DNA from: Motilimonas pumila
Lineage (GTDB): Bacteria; Pseudomonadota; Gammaproteobacteria; Enterobacterales; CBDFNC01
DNA: 64,000 bases
NCBI RefSeq assembly: GCF_003596335.1
Contig: NZ_QZCH01000002.1
Location: forward strand, 248,001 to 312,000
Reading direction: 5' to 3'
In this document: positions 16,738-25,538 of the stretch, one piece after another
How positions within the stretch are numbered: the stretch's first letter is position 1
How the letters are laid out: each line of letters opens with the position of its first letter
The notes under the pieces: generated by a model
The model's input: the letters and a program-made list of their open reading frames with translations, nothing else
Database searches by the model: none
Told to the model about the DNA's origin: nothing
Program-made: the position numbers and the translations under genes

Positions 16738-17979
16738 GTGCGTTTGAAGTTTGCGTTATCAAGGTGTTGGCTGCTGTTGTTGTGTCTGTTTATTGCGCCA
16801 CAAGTCGTCGCCAAAAAGTTTAAACCTTACTCTCAAGCCACTACCTCAGAAGCGGATTTTCACAGTGAAGTCCGCTTTGATTTTGCCAATGGTTTACCCA
16901 TAGTTACCGTGGATATTGCCGGTCAACCTTACCGTTTTTTATTTGATACCGCCGCGGTGTCAACGATTTCGCCTCAGCTTGCTGAGCAACTGAAGCTAGA
17001 GGTGAAGCCCTTGGCTTCAGTTTCTGCGGTTGACGCTGGCGGGCAAAAGCAACAAATCACGGCCACCGTAGTGCCTAAAATGCGTGTGGGTGACATCACC
17101 ATCCTCAATGCGGGCATGGCGGTGTTTGATTTACGACCTGCCAATGGTTTACTTAGTTGCTTGGCACTAGACGGCATCATAGGTTACAACCTGATTGACT
17201 TATTTGCCGGAATCAAATTGGACTATCAACGGCAAATATTGACTCTTAGCTCTGCCGCCATGTCTTTCCCTGCCTCAGCTACGCAACTCAAAATGGAAGT
17301 AAAGCCCGGCATGGGCGCTATTGCTCGGTTACACTTTAGCCCTGAGGTAAAGAATGTGCCTGTGGTATTAGATACCGGCAAAAATTTAGGTTTTGGCTTA
17401 CCGGTTGAAGTGGGTATTGAGCTTAATCAGAAAGGGCTTATTAAGCATAGGATTTATCAGCTGCAAACCAAAGAGCGCAGCGCGCTGTTTTCTGAGTCAA
17501 AAAACCAAGAGTTTTTAACCCGGTTTGATAAGGTAAAGTTAGACTCGCTGCCACTTGATCCTGTCGTGATAAATTTCAGTCCTGGCTTGCCTTTATTGGG
17601 CAACGAATTTTTGCGCCAATATCATGTCTACCTGAATTGGCAGCAGCAAACGTTTGCGTTAGAGCCTGTTGCCATGCTGCATTTGGCGAACGAGTGGAAG
17701 TCGTTTGGTATATACCCTACGTTTGATGCGGAACAAGGGTTAGTAATAGGCAAAGTGTTACAAAACTTGAATAAAACCAGCGCTAAGTTGCAACTTGGCG
17801 ACCGTATTTTGAAGATAGCCGAGTTTGATGCCACTAAAGAGCCACTGAAAACGGTTTGCTTTTTGTCGCAAAATAGATATGCCAAGCACAAAATTGAACA
17901 ACTTCTATTAACATTAGAAAGAGACCAGCAAGTATTTCAAGTGCAGTTACAACGACAGCGTTTGTTTGCAGACCCATAA
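16738..17979 (+). CDS. Retropepsin-like aspartyl protease with C-terminal PDZ domain
   Basis: About 411-413 residues. A signal peptide or anchor (LSRCWLLLLCLFIAPQVVA) points to the periplasm. Two pepsin-like halves each carry an active-site motif: FDTAAVST (Asp about 70) and LDTGKNLG (Asp about 212). The last 95 residues (FGIYPTF..LVIGKVLQNLNK..LQLGDRILKI) look like a PDZ domain. The GTG start at 16738 overlaps the AAGGAG Shine-Dalgarno itself; the TTG at 16744 sits five bases after it and gives a cleaner MKFALSRCW start, so the true start may be TTG. Substrate unknown. Confidence 0.8.
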   Translation: MRLKFALSRCWLLLLCLFIAPQVVAKKFKPYSQATTSEADFHSEVRFDFANGLPIVTVDIAGQPYRFLFDTAAVSTISPQLAEQLKLEVKPLASVSAVDAGGQKQQITATVVPKMRVGDITILNAGMAVFDLRPANGLLSCLALDGIIGYNLIDLFAGIKLDYQRQILTLSSAAMSFPASATQLKMEVKPGMGAIARLHFSPEVKNVPVVLDTGKNLGFGLPVEVGIELNQKGLIKHRIYQLQTKERSALFSESKNQEFLTRFDKVKLDSLPLDPVVINFSPGLPLLGNEFLRQYHVYLNWQQQTFALEPVAMLHLANEWKSFGIYPTFDAEQGLVIGKVLQNLNKTSAKLQLGDRILKIAEFDATKEPLKTVCFLSQNRYAKHKIEQLLLTLERDQQVFQVQLQRQRLFADP

Positions 17980-18000
17980 ACGGATAGGCCACGCAGCAGT

Positions 18001-19023
18001 ATGAGTAAAAAAGAATTTCAACAAGCCAGCGATAATCTTCGCAAAGCGGTGCCTTTGATGATAAAAAATCAGGTGCCCACCACGCCGACGAACTATGCGC
18101 TGTGGTACACCTATGTCGACAATGTCATCCCTGAGATGAACAAAGAATTAGACCAAGTGATTGCTGATTACGGTTTGTGCCCGCCGGCGAGCTTAGAAAA
18201 CCTATACCGTAACTTTGTGGCCAGTAAAACCGAAACGGATGTACGCCAACTCAGAGGCAGCCTAGAGTTATTGCTGAATGAAGCCGCGCACTCTATGTCG
18301 GATACTTTAGCTGACTCCTCTGCCTTTCAAGACAAGATTGAAAAGTGCTTTGATGGCTTATCTCGGGTTGAGGATGAGGGTTTATCGTTTGAAGAAGTGA
18401 TGGAGTTAGTCCGCACCGTAGTATCTGAGTCAAAAGAAATACGTCATTCGACTCGTTTTTTAAACAATCAATTAACCTCCGCCAGTAATGAAATTGAACG
18501 TCTAAAAGACCAGTTAGCCCAAGTACAAGAAGACGCGCTTCATGACCAGTTGTCAGGTTTATTTAATCGCCGGGCGTTTGATAATGACTTAAGCGTATTG
18601 TGCGACGGCAATGCCAAAATGAGCCTCATATTGGTAGATATTGACCACTTTAAGAAATTCAATGATGAGTACGGTCATTTATTCGGTGACGTAGTGATCA
18701 AAGCGGTGGCGAAGCGTTTGCAATTAAGCTGCCGCGACGGCACCACGGCGTATCGTTTTGGAGGGGAAGAATTTGCCCTGGTGGTACCCAATAAAAAGCT
18801 CTCAGTTGCTCGGCAATTAGCAGAGTCGATGAGGCGCGCGATCGAAAAAGTGTCAGTAAAAGACAAACGTTCTAATCGCCAAGTCGACGCGATCACCGCA
18901 TCGTTTGGTGTGGCAGAATATCAAGTTGGCGAATCTGCCAGCAGCTTGGTCGACAGGGTGGATAAGCAGCTTTACGAAGCTAAGCGCCTAGGTCGTAATC
19001 GCGTGTTACCTATGCCTTCCTAG
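18001..19023 (+). CDS. Diguanylate cyclase (GGDEF domain)
   Basis: 340-residue soluble protein making cyclic di-GMP from two GTP. The N-terminal 160 residues are helical and unrecognised (a sensing or oligomerisation part similar to those of DgcP/DGC families with a TPTNYALWY motif), followed by a coiled coil and a GGDEF domain from about 178. The active site GGEEF is intact at 254-258. The usual inhibitory-site RxxD position reads R245-D-G-T248, with Thr for Asp, so product inhibition may be weak. There are no membrane segments. It follows the protease gene by 21 bases and may be cotranscribed. Confidence 0.92.
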   Translation: MSKKEFQQASDNLRKAVPLMIKNQVPTTPTNYALWYTYVDNVIPEMNKELDQVIADYGLCPPASLENLYRNFVASKTETDVRQLRGSLELLLNEAAHSMSDTLADSSAFQDKIEKCFDGLSRVEDEGLSFEEVMELVRTVVSESKEIRHSTRFLNNQLTSASNEIERLKDQLAQVQEDALHDQLSGLFNRRAFDNDLSVLCDGNAKMSLILVDIDHFKKFNDEYGHLFGDVVIKAVAKRLQLSCRDGTTAYRFGGEEFALVVPNKKLSVARQLAESMRRAIEKVSVKDKRSNRQVDAITASFGVAEYQVGESASSLVDRVDKQLYEAKRLGRNRVLPMPS

Positions 19024-19039
19024 AGAGTTAAGTCATAAC

Positions 19040-19060
19040 GCCGTTACAGCGGGTAACGGC
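19040..19060. terminator. 8-bp hairpin after the diguanylate cyclase gene
   Basis: GCCGTTAC (19040-19047) pairs with GTAACGGC (19053-19060) around a five-base loop, between the converging cyclase and kinase genes. There is no T-run on either strand, so termination is only suggested by position. Confidence 0.35.
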
Positions 19061-19123
19061 CACTTCTGTGTTACACCGTCACATGCCATTTATAACAAGA
19101 TAACCCGGAATGCATTTCAGTTA

Positions 19124-19873
19124 TCAAGCGTGTTTTAATACCCGTTTATATTCTTGGCGTATGATTTGCAGATATTTTGTGGGCACACAAGCATTACTGT
19201 TGGTGTCAAACCGAGCTTGATTAGCCATATAAGCGGGGTGTGTTTGTTGGCTAGCAATCAAGGTCACGGCCAGTGAATACCAGTCTTGTTGCGGTTTTGC
19301 TACGCCTTCTGCCGAAAGCGCTTCTAGAGAGGCAAAACCAGAGTTTTGATGTAACGCTTGCTGCTGGTAGCATTCGCCGTGCTTGATGACGTTGTTGAAG
19401 TTAATGAGCTTGACTTGGTCTTTACCAATCAAAATATTGGCCGGTTTGATATCTCCGTGATTAAAGCCATGTTGATGACAATAGACCAAGCTTTGTTCTA
19501 ACAACGCTAGCCAATCAAAGGTGATGGCCCGTTTTTCTTTACTGAGCTGAGCCAAAGAGACGCCTTCAAACCAGCGGGTAATAAGTACACTGGTTTTACC
19601 GTGGTGTTTGATATCGACAAATTCAGGAAATACAGGGTGCTGGCGAGCACGGATGAATTGTGCTTCGTGCTCAAGAAAGCTTCGTTGCATGTCGCCCTGG
19701 GCCCACTTTAATCCCAAAAAGCCCAAATCTTTGTGCTGCCAAATATACTGTTGGCTAGAAATAGCTCGAGGTAAATCTAGGTAGTCATCCGATAGCAACT
19801 GTAAAAGTTGCGCCGTCTCTTGTGAGGGTGCAATTTCCATGATTTTCTGAAATCTCTCGGCGATGATGGTCAC
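19124..19873 (-). CDS. Serine/threonine protein kinase-like protein with altered DFG motif
   Basis: 249 residues with a eukaryotic-type kinase C-lobe. Seen: HGDIKPANIL at 139-148 with catalytic Asp141, Lys143 and Asn146; a candidate ATP-binding Lys56; and QQDWYSL at 195-201 as subdomain IX. The metal-binding DFG reads N158-F-N160, so the usual Asp is Asn, and no glycine-rich loop is obvious. Activity is therefore uncertain: pseudokinase or atypical kinase. The start is GTG at 19873 with a weak AGG nine bases upstream. It is 217 bases downstream of the GH20 gene on the same strand. The target is unknown. Confidence 0.78.
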   Translation of the reverse strand: MTIIAERFQKIMEIAPSQETAQLLQLLSDDYLDLPRAISSQQYIWQHKDLGFLGLKWAQGDMQRSFLEHEAQFIRARQHPVFPEFVDIKHHGKTSVLITRWFEGVSLAQLSKEKRAITFDWLALLEQSLVYCHQHGFNHGDIKPANILIGKDQVKLINFNNVIKHGECYQQQALHQNSGFASLEALSAEGVAKPQQDWYSLAVTLIASQQTHPAYMANQARFDTNSNACVPTKYLQIIRQEYKRVLKHA

Positions 19874-20053
19874 AACGTAATACCTAGCAATCCTTGCCTA
19901 TAAATGTAGCCTAATAAATCTCAGCATTATAATGAAATGTGGTAAATATAAGAGTCACAAAAAGTGAAATAATCAGCAAATAATGGCCAAAATTGGCTAT
20001 GCTATAACTTTATAATCTAAGGGGGTATTTTCACATTCATTTTGGTTATGAAA

Positions 20054-20071
20054 GCCAGCATGACTGCTGGC
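20054..20071 (-). terminator. Weak terminator-like hairpin after the GH20 gene
   Basis: GCCAGCA and TGCTGGC flank a four-base loop just downstream of the GH20 stop on the minus strand. Only three T follow, so it is at best a weak terminator before the kinase gene. I see nothing else in the 217-base gap 19874-20090. Confidence 0.35.
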
Positions 20072-20090
20072 CAAGTGACACCTAACCGCG

Positions 20091-21944
20091 TTAGTTTTGA
20101 TATAAATCGACCAATACTTGCAGTTTACTCTGGCTGTCTTGCAAACCGCCTTCGCGATTGTGCACTAACCACAGGGCGCGATACTGCGACAACAATGGCA
20201 ATATTTCTGCTAACAACTGGGCTTTACTGGCTGTGGATAAGTCTTCTACGTCGCGGCTGTTGTTGGCAAGCAACGCTTGGCCTAAATGTACGCCGTGAAG
20301 CAGCAATGCTGCGGTAAAACGAATTTGCTGTTGCAATTGGCTGGGATTGTCTGAGTTTACTTGCGCCAGGCAGGTTTGCAGCACTTGGGCTGCCTTGGCA
20401 AAGCCTTCCGTTGTTAAGTTTGTTGAGCGGCGCAAGTGGCGACGAAAACGTTGGTCAAATAACAGCGGCCCTAAAAAACATGCGTTGGGCGTTTCTATGC
20501 CTAGATCTAAGTAGATATCTTGCAACCGTAATGCCCAAAAGGCGACGTCAGCATCACCGTCGCATGCTAAATACTGTAACCAATGCTGCACGTCCAAGGT
20601 TTGGTTTTGCTCTGGTGCCCAAGCAAGCGCAGCGCCGTAGATATAGCCGCTATACGGAAAAATATCTTGCTGTGCATGCCCCATATCCCCCCATTCCGAA
20701 ACGTGATAGCCACTGGCGCCATAGTTAAGGCCAGAGCGAGCTGCGGTAAGCATATGACTCTTAGCATTTTGCCAACGACCTGAGATAGAAGCAAAGCAAC
20801 AAGTTGAAACAACCACTTGATAGGGCAAGCCTGTTTGTTGCAGCAGTTGATGCTCTTTGTCGTATGGGTGGTCGGCTTCATAACCCCAATTAAGCAAGGT
20901 GAGGTTGCTGGGCAATTGCGACAAAATGTCTGGATAATGAAACAACATGTCGCTGAATATTTGCGTATGCAGCTGCTTTGCTTCAGTGAGGGCTAAGATT
21001 TTATTCAAGTAGTCGACGTAGACTTGTCCTTTACTGCTGGCTTCACAGGCGGATTTACTGGCATCAACTCCTAAGTCCATGGTTTCGTCGAAGTTGATAT
21101 TGATAATACTGCTGGTGAAGTTAGGCGTGAGTTCATCCATCAGCTCGCTGACAAAACTCACGCAGTCTTGGCTCTGTGGGTTTAGGCCAAATGAAAACGG
21201 TCTAAAATCTCCACGTTGATCATAGAACCCGGTTGTCTGCTCGGCTAAGTGTTGGTATTCAGCATGCGCTAACCAGCGCTCCATGTGGCCAAAGGTTGCC
21301 ATATTGGCAATTAAAGTAATGCCACGCTGTTGGCAATAAGCATCTATTTGCTGAATGTCTTGCGCTGTCATTGGGCTTTTATCTTGCCATACCGTGCGGT
21401 GTTGTTGCCACGCAAAGGTATGCTCAGTATAAAGCTGTAACTGATTGATCCTCAGTGAAGCCCACAAATCGATAAGGCGTTTTAGGTGCACCAGGGTCGG
21501 TACTTTATCACGGCTGATATCGAGTAAAATCCCACGATCTGGGTAACTGGGTTGATCCTGGATTGACATGCAAGGCAAGCGATCTGGAAAAGCTTGACGC
21601 AGTTGTTTCAATGCGTGTAAAGCGTACATCAAACTATTTGCATTTTGGTAGTGAAGACTAATCTTATGGGCTGTTATTAATAGCTCAAAACCTTGTTCGG
21701 GCAATTCGCACTGAAGTTGAGTGTGCACTTCAGCGGGCGCGCAGCTATTGAGGGTAATAACCGACAAATCCCAAGTGGATAGATAACCGTAATAACCGGG
21801 TTGCAACTCAAGGCTTGCAGGCTGTGGCACCAGAAAATTACACGGGCTCTCAAGCGGTTCGGCGTGCGCAGGTGAAGCGGATTTGTGGGTCATAAGGTTA
21901 CTCATCAAAAAATGCGATGGTTTTTTTGTATCACAGTCTTGCAC
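20091..21944 (-). CDS. Glycoside hydrolase family 20-like (beta-N-acetylhexosaminidase-related)
   Basis: 617 residues without a signal peptide, so probably cytoplasmic. Seen: an N-terminal GH20b-like part (LELQPGYYGYLS.., HALKQLRQ), then the TIM-barrel start QPSYPDRGILLDISRDKVP and LRINQLQLYTEHTFAW, and the putative acid pair Asp-Glu in ININFDETMD around residue 285. Canonical GH20 reads GGDE there, so substrate or mechanism may differ. The reading frame starts with GTG at 21944; internal ATGs at 21905 and 21893 are also possible, and none has a convincing ribosome-binding site. The expected substrate is beta-linked N-acetylhexosaminides such as chitin fragments or peptidoglycan-derived sugars. 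Confidence 0.78.
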   Translation of the reverse strand: MQDCDTKKPSHFLMSNLMTHKSASPAHAEPLESPCNFLVPQPASLELQPGYYGYLSTWDLSVITLNSCAPAEVHTQLQCELPEQGFELLITAHKISLHYQNANSLMYALHALKQLRQAFPDRLPCMSIQDQPSYPDRGILLDISRDKVPTLVHLKRLIDLWASLRINQLQLYTEHTFAWQQHRTVWQDKSPMTAQDIQQIDAYCQQRGITLIANMATFGHMERWLAHAEYQHLAEQTTGFYDQRGDFRPFSFGLNPQSQDCVSFVSELMDELTPNFTSSIININFDETMDLGVDASKSACEASSKGQVYVDYLNKILALTEAKQLHTQIFSDMLFHYPDILSQLPSNLTLLNWGYEADHPYDKEHQLLQQTGLPYQVVVSTCCFASISGRWQNAKSHMLTAARSGLNYGASGYHVSEWGDMGHAQQDIFPYSGYIYGAALAWAPEQNQTLDVQHWLQYLACDGDADVAFWALRLQDIYLDLGIETPNACFLGPLLFDQRFRRHLRRSTNLTTEGFAKAAQVLQTCLAQVNSDNPSQLQQQIRFTAALLLHGVHLGQALLANNSRDVEDLSTASKAQLLAEILPLLSQYRALWLVHNREGGLQDSQSKLQVLVDLYQN

Positions 21945-22303
21945 TCATCGTCATGTATCCACAGTATTTGCCGAGGTTTTAATTGTTTAAATGTGAACCG
22001 TATTCAACGCACAAACGCGTTAATGCTATTAGTGGCGTTTTACGCAAATGTTACAGCACAATAATTATCGCTAGTGATTGGACTGTGTTAGTGGTTATTT
22101 TTAAGGCAGTTTATACGAGTGTGTGATCTTGGTTGTGTTGTTTTATTGATGTTAAATCATTGTTAATTATGGCTATTTTTTTACAATTAGAGATTTCACT
22201 GCTAATCTTTATGGCTGACAAACTCAACCAGTGCAACGCATGGATATGCAGATTTTGCTTTGATAGGGGTTGAGTTTGGCCAGCAACATAAGGAGAAAAT
22301 CAG
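21945..22303. other. AT-rich 359-base intergenic region
   Basis: It separates the divergent GH20 gene from the small orphan gene at 22304. The sequence from 22080 to 22200 is very AT-rich with several TGTTA/TTGTTAATTA-like runs, typical of a promoter region. I see no ORF or clear RNA fold. The only firm signal is the AGGAG at 22291-22295 for the downstream gene. Confidence 0.4.
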
Positions 22304-22576
22304 GTGGCAAAAAGTTATTTTAGAAGCTCAGGTGCAGCTGCATCTGTTGGCGGTTACAGCGCGCCTAGCTTATCGAGAACTTGTAAACCTAACGATATCG
22401 CTGCATTAAATCAGCCCGCGAGTGGGGTCTTTTTGAAAGTGAAAAGCAGCTCTTCTCACTCCATTGCTGGAGCAACAGCAGGCAGTATAGTTAAGCCAAG
22501 GGCAAAAGTCGTGGTCGACAAATATGCGCCTGTTGGCAGTTTTTTGAAGCACAAAAAACAGACTGAGCCCGCTTAA
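22304..22576 (+). CDS. Orphan small basic protein, unknown function
   Basis: 90 residues starting with GTG, with AGGAG eight bases upstream and a strong intrinsic terminator directly after the stop, so a real monocistronic gene is likely. The product is Ser/Ala/Lys-rich and basic (SGAAASVGGYSAPSLSRT, KPRAKVVVDKYAPVG), with one Cys and no signal peptide or membrane segment. Low complexity suggests disorder. I recognise no family. Confidence 0.6.
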   Translation: MAKSYFRSSGAAASVGGYSAPSLSRTCKPNDIAALNQPASGVFLKVKSSSSHSIAGATAGSIVKPRAKVVVDKYAPVGSFLKHKKQTEPA

Positions 22577-22577
22577 G

Positions 22578-22610
22578 AATAACGCCGCATTAGCGGCGTT
22601 ATTTATTTTT
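22578..22610 (+). terminator. Intrinsic terminator of the 90-residue gene
   Basis: AATAACGCCGC (22578-22588) pairs perfectly with GCGGCGTTATT (22593-22603) around ATTA, followed by a T-rich stretch ATTTTT. It is symmetric enough to work on both strands. Confidence 0.9.
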
Positions 22611-22693
22611 CCGAAGGTGCTCAGTTGAACCACTTACGCTATCCTTGCCACAAGCTTCGTTAATGAGTCAGCTTCTTAGATACAGTGAGCGTG

Positions 22694-23848
22694 TTAGGTC
22701 GCTTGGTACAAACGCTTAATACGTGCCAGCTTGTCTTTCGATATTTCAACCAAACGGTTGTAGTCTCCTACCACGCGGTGAAAATCCCCTTTAAATTCTT
22801 GTTCATTAATATTACTGGTATTACCGCGTTCGGCCTGTACTTGTAGCGCTTGTTGGAAACGCTTTAATGGTTTGTGGAACCAATGATGCTGACCTAAAGA
22901 GTGGATCAGTGCCATTAATACCGAAGCGGCAATCAGGGCGTATAAAGTGTACTGAATGTTGACGAAGGCATTAGATTTAACGCCAAATAAGCTATGCTCA
23001 ATGCTTTTTACGTTCAATGCGACTTGGTTGGTACGGGTTAATAACTCTTCTTTTAATACTTGGGTTTCTTCTAAACGTGCCTGCGTATACTCAATTTCTT
23101 TTGGGTATCTGCTGGTGAGGCTGGTGAGGTCTGCAATGATGCTCTCGACTTGGTCGGCTGCGGCGTATTCATCACTGCGACCAAAAAAGTCTTCATCTTC
23201 ATCTATATTCGATTCCATTAGGCCTAATCGAGGCAGCTGTTCAAGTTGCAAAACTTGTTGTTTCAGTTGCTCAAGCTGAAACAATATACTGGTTTTTGTT
23301 TTGTCATCGCTATTCGCTAAGTATTGGTCTCGTAGCAGGCTTAAAACATGAGCTGATTGCGCCATTTCGGCAGACACCGCATAGTAATCATGAGCGGCGA
23401 CCGGGTTAATGTTGGCCCCCTTGTCAGCATATTCAGACAACAGCTTAATATTGTCCCCTAATTCACGCTCCGCATTTTGCAATACAATTTGTGCATTGCT
23501 ACCGAGTTTGCCGGCAGCGCGGTATTTTTGGGTTAAATCTAAGCGCAGTAATGTAATTTGATAAATCACACTGGCGGTCATTTCGTTGTCAATTAAGCGG
23601 AGTGAGTTTTCTAAAATTTCAAGCTGCTTTTCTGCTTTAGCAAGAATGGCCGCGTCACCTGTATTAAGGTAATCAATCACGGTTTGTTTGATGTCGATAG
23701 CCACCTTGGCTTTTATATCTTGGTAACGCGCCACGTCATTTTGTTCAGCTTCTAGATGCTCAGCCCCTTTTAAAAAAGTAATGACGAGTAATCCAGCAAT
23801 AATACATTGGCCCAACAGCGAGCCGATAAGGAGTTTTGGTAATTTCAT
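22694..23848 (-). CDS. Chemoreceptor-like membrane protein without signalling domain
   Basis: 384 residues: transmembrane helix near the N-terminus (LLIGSLLGQCIIAGLLVITFL), about 250 residues of periplasmic helices, a second membrane helix (YTLYALIAASVLMALIHS), then a HAMP-like stretch (FHKPLKRFQQALQVQAERG) and the end of the chain. The architecture is that of a methyl-accepting or histidine-kinase sensor cut off after HAMP, with no output domain and no continuing frame visible. I chose the ATG at 23848 (GGAAG eight bases upstream) over a start at 23872. Partner and ligand unknown. Confidence 0.65.
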   Translation of the reverse strand: MKLPKLLIGSLLGQCIIAGLLVITFLKGAEHLEAEQNDVARYQDIKAKVAIDIKQTVIDYLNTGDAAILAKAEKQLEILENSLRLIDNEMTASVIYQITLLRLDLTQKYRAAGKLGSNAQIVLQNAERELGDNIKLLSEYADKGANINPVAAHDYYAVSAEMAQSAHVLSLLRDQYLANSDDKTKTSILFQLEQLKQQVLQLEQLPRLGLMESNIDEDEDFFGRSDEYAAADQVESIIADLTSLTSRYPKEIEYTQARLEETQVLKEELLTRTNQVALNVKSIEHSLFGVKSNAFVNIQYTLYALIAASVLMALIHSLGQHHWFHKPLKRFQQALQVQAERGNTSNINEQEFKGDFHRVVGDYNRLVEISKDKLARIKRLYQAT

Positions 23849-24032
23849 GTTGATACTTCCCTGCAATAACAATCACGCGCATGTTAATGATTAAATGTGA
23901 CATTTTTGTGATCTGTGTTGTCAAAATAAAGTCACCTTCAGTCTAATTGCTGACACCGTCAAAGCGCTGAACTTAGGGTGTAAATGTGGTAATATGCGCC
24001 TTATTTTTTTGCGCTTCGAGTAGGACGTTCTC

Positions 24033-24800
24033 ATGCAAGAGTACCAAGCATTATTGGCCCCCATTAAGCAGTTTTTACAATCTGAAACCCCAGATGCTTG
24101 GATCCATGAGGCCAAAAAGCCCGAGCGTTTACCGGTGATTTTGATTGACCATTTATTGTGTGAATTAAAAGCTGGCCAGTCGGCCATGTTCTTAATTCGC
24201 AAGTACGCGGTCGATAAAGCAGGCGCTGAAACGCTGTTGCAATGGTTTAAGCCTTATGAGCAGTTTGTATATAAAAAAGTAGGTACTCTTGAGACGCTTA
24301 AGGGGCAGAACAATATTTCAAAAGCCATTACCGCGCGCAGCGATAGCCCGTATAGCCAAGACTTGATAGATAAAATGGTGCTGCTGATTAAAGAGGAGTT
24401 ACATCATTTTTATCAAGTGCTTGAGATTATGGATGCGCGCCAAATCCCGTATCAAAATATTACGGCAGGGCGCTATGCCAAAGGCATGCTAAAGCACGTT
24501 AAAACGTATGAGCCTGATGCATTAATCGATAAGTTGATCATTGGCGCTTACATTGAAGCGCGCTCGTGTGAACGTTTTGCCAAGTTAGCCCCTCACTTGG
24601 ATGACGACTTAAATAAATTTTATATTTCCTTGTTGCGCTCGGAAGCGCGCCATTACCAAGATTATTTAACATTGGCCGAGCAAATCGCCGGTAAAGATAT
24701 CAGTGAGCGGGTGGCATTTTTTGGCCAAGTGGAAGCTGACTTAATCACTTCTGATGATAGCGATTTCAAATTTCACAGCGGTTCACCGGTAGCGGCCTAG
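24033..24800 (+). CDS. miaE: tRNA-(2-methylthio-N6-isopentenyladenosine-37) hydroxylase
   Basis: 255-residue non-haem diiron monooxygenase that hydroxylates ms2i6A37 to ms2io6A37 in tRNA, cytoplasmic. Seen: a ferritin-like four-helix pattern of carboxylate/His ligands, ELKAGQSA, EELHHFYQVLE, EARSCERF and SEARHYQDY. AGGA precedes the ATG by about eight bases. It converges with the RAYT-like gene (10-base gap). Confidence 0.94.
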   Translation: MQEYQALLAPIKQFLQSETPDAWIHEAKKPERLPVILIDHLLCELKAGQSAMFLIRKYAVDKAGAETLLQWFKPYEQFVYKKVGTLETLKGQNNISKAITARSDSPYSQDLIDKMVLLIKEELHHFYQVLEIMDARQIPYQNITAGRYAKGMLKHVKTYEPDALIDKLIIGAYIEARSCERFAKLAPHLDDDLNKFYISLLRSEARHYQDYLTLAEQIAGKDISERVAFFGQVEADLITSDDSDFKFHSGSPVAA

Positions 24801-24810
24801 TTAATGGCTT

Positions 24811-25275
24811 TCATTTCTTTGCTACATCGCCTTCATTCTTAGGCGTGGTGCCCAGGTAGACATTATCCCAGTGCGGGTAAAAGGCGATGTCAGTGACTAA
24901 ACTTGCTCGCGAGGGAGTATTTACCACAAGGTGAGCGACTCGCTGAATGTCTTCGCTTAGCTTAAGTTGCTGGCTGTGATGAGTATTTTGCCAAATGGCT
25001 AAGTCATGGTTTTGGCGCTCTTGAATACTACTGGCACTGTCTTGTTTGACACTGGCTATCACCTTGGCTAATTCAACATCGGCTTGGGGCTGCATCAGCC
25101 AATGCAGGTGATCGGGCATAACCACAAAGCTGACTGTTTTACTGGCGCCTTTCGCGTCTGAGAGCTGCAAGGCCCTAATGGCAATACGTGCATTTTTGAA
25201 TAAGCTGAAAATGGGTCTGCGATCCGCGGTAAACAGCGTGATAAGGTAATGGGGCGTAGGATGACGTTGAGTCAT
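24811..25275 (-). CDS. RAYT-type transposase relative (Y1/HUH fold) lacking the expected tyrosine
   Basis: 154 residues similar to REP-associated tyrosine transposases. The HUH metal motif is intact: VMPDHLHWLM with His56 and His58. The later IWQ block (94-96) and VVNTPSRASLV (usual NPVRAGLV) identify the family. After WQ, where these proteins normally have G-Y, this one reads NTHH, and there is no Tyr between residues 11 and 132. Single-strand cleavage is therefore doubtful: an inactive remnant or a domesticated DNA-binding protein. I see no flanking REP pairs. The frame is intact from ATG to stop. Confidence 0.78.
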   Translation of the reverse strand: MTQRHPTPHYLITLFTADRRPIFSLFKNARIAIRALQLSDAKGASKTVSFVVMPDHLHWLMQPQADVELAKVIASVKQDSASSIQERQNHDLAIWQNTHHSQQLKLSEDIQRVAHLVVNTPSRASLVTDIAFYPHWDNVYLGTTPKNEGDVAKK

Positions 25276-25538
25276 GTTCGGTCAAGCAAGCTAAATAAAC
25301 TTAAGCCTAGCGTGATTTAATTTTATTTTCTGAAAAATAGTGAAATCAGTGAGATAGGCCTAATTATTTTGTGTGATGTGATTCAGCGTGAGAGCCTGCT
25401 CTGGGCGGGCGCTTGAGGTAAAAGAAATTGCAATCATGCTGGTCTTAAGGAAACCTCGTTGCTGCGTGATTAAAATTGCTCCGCTGTGATGGTAAGAGTA
25501 AAATCCCAGTCCCTTTTTAAGTTGGAAAGCTAATCACC

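Noticed and set aside
24811..25275. Active insertion sequence
   Set aside because: No inverted repeats, target duplication or catalytic tyrosine visible; left as a RAYT relative.
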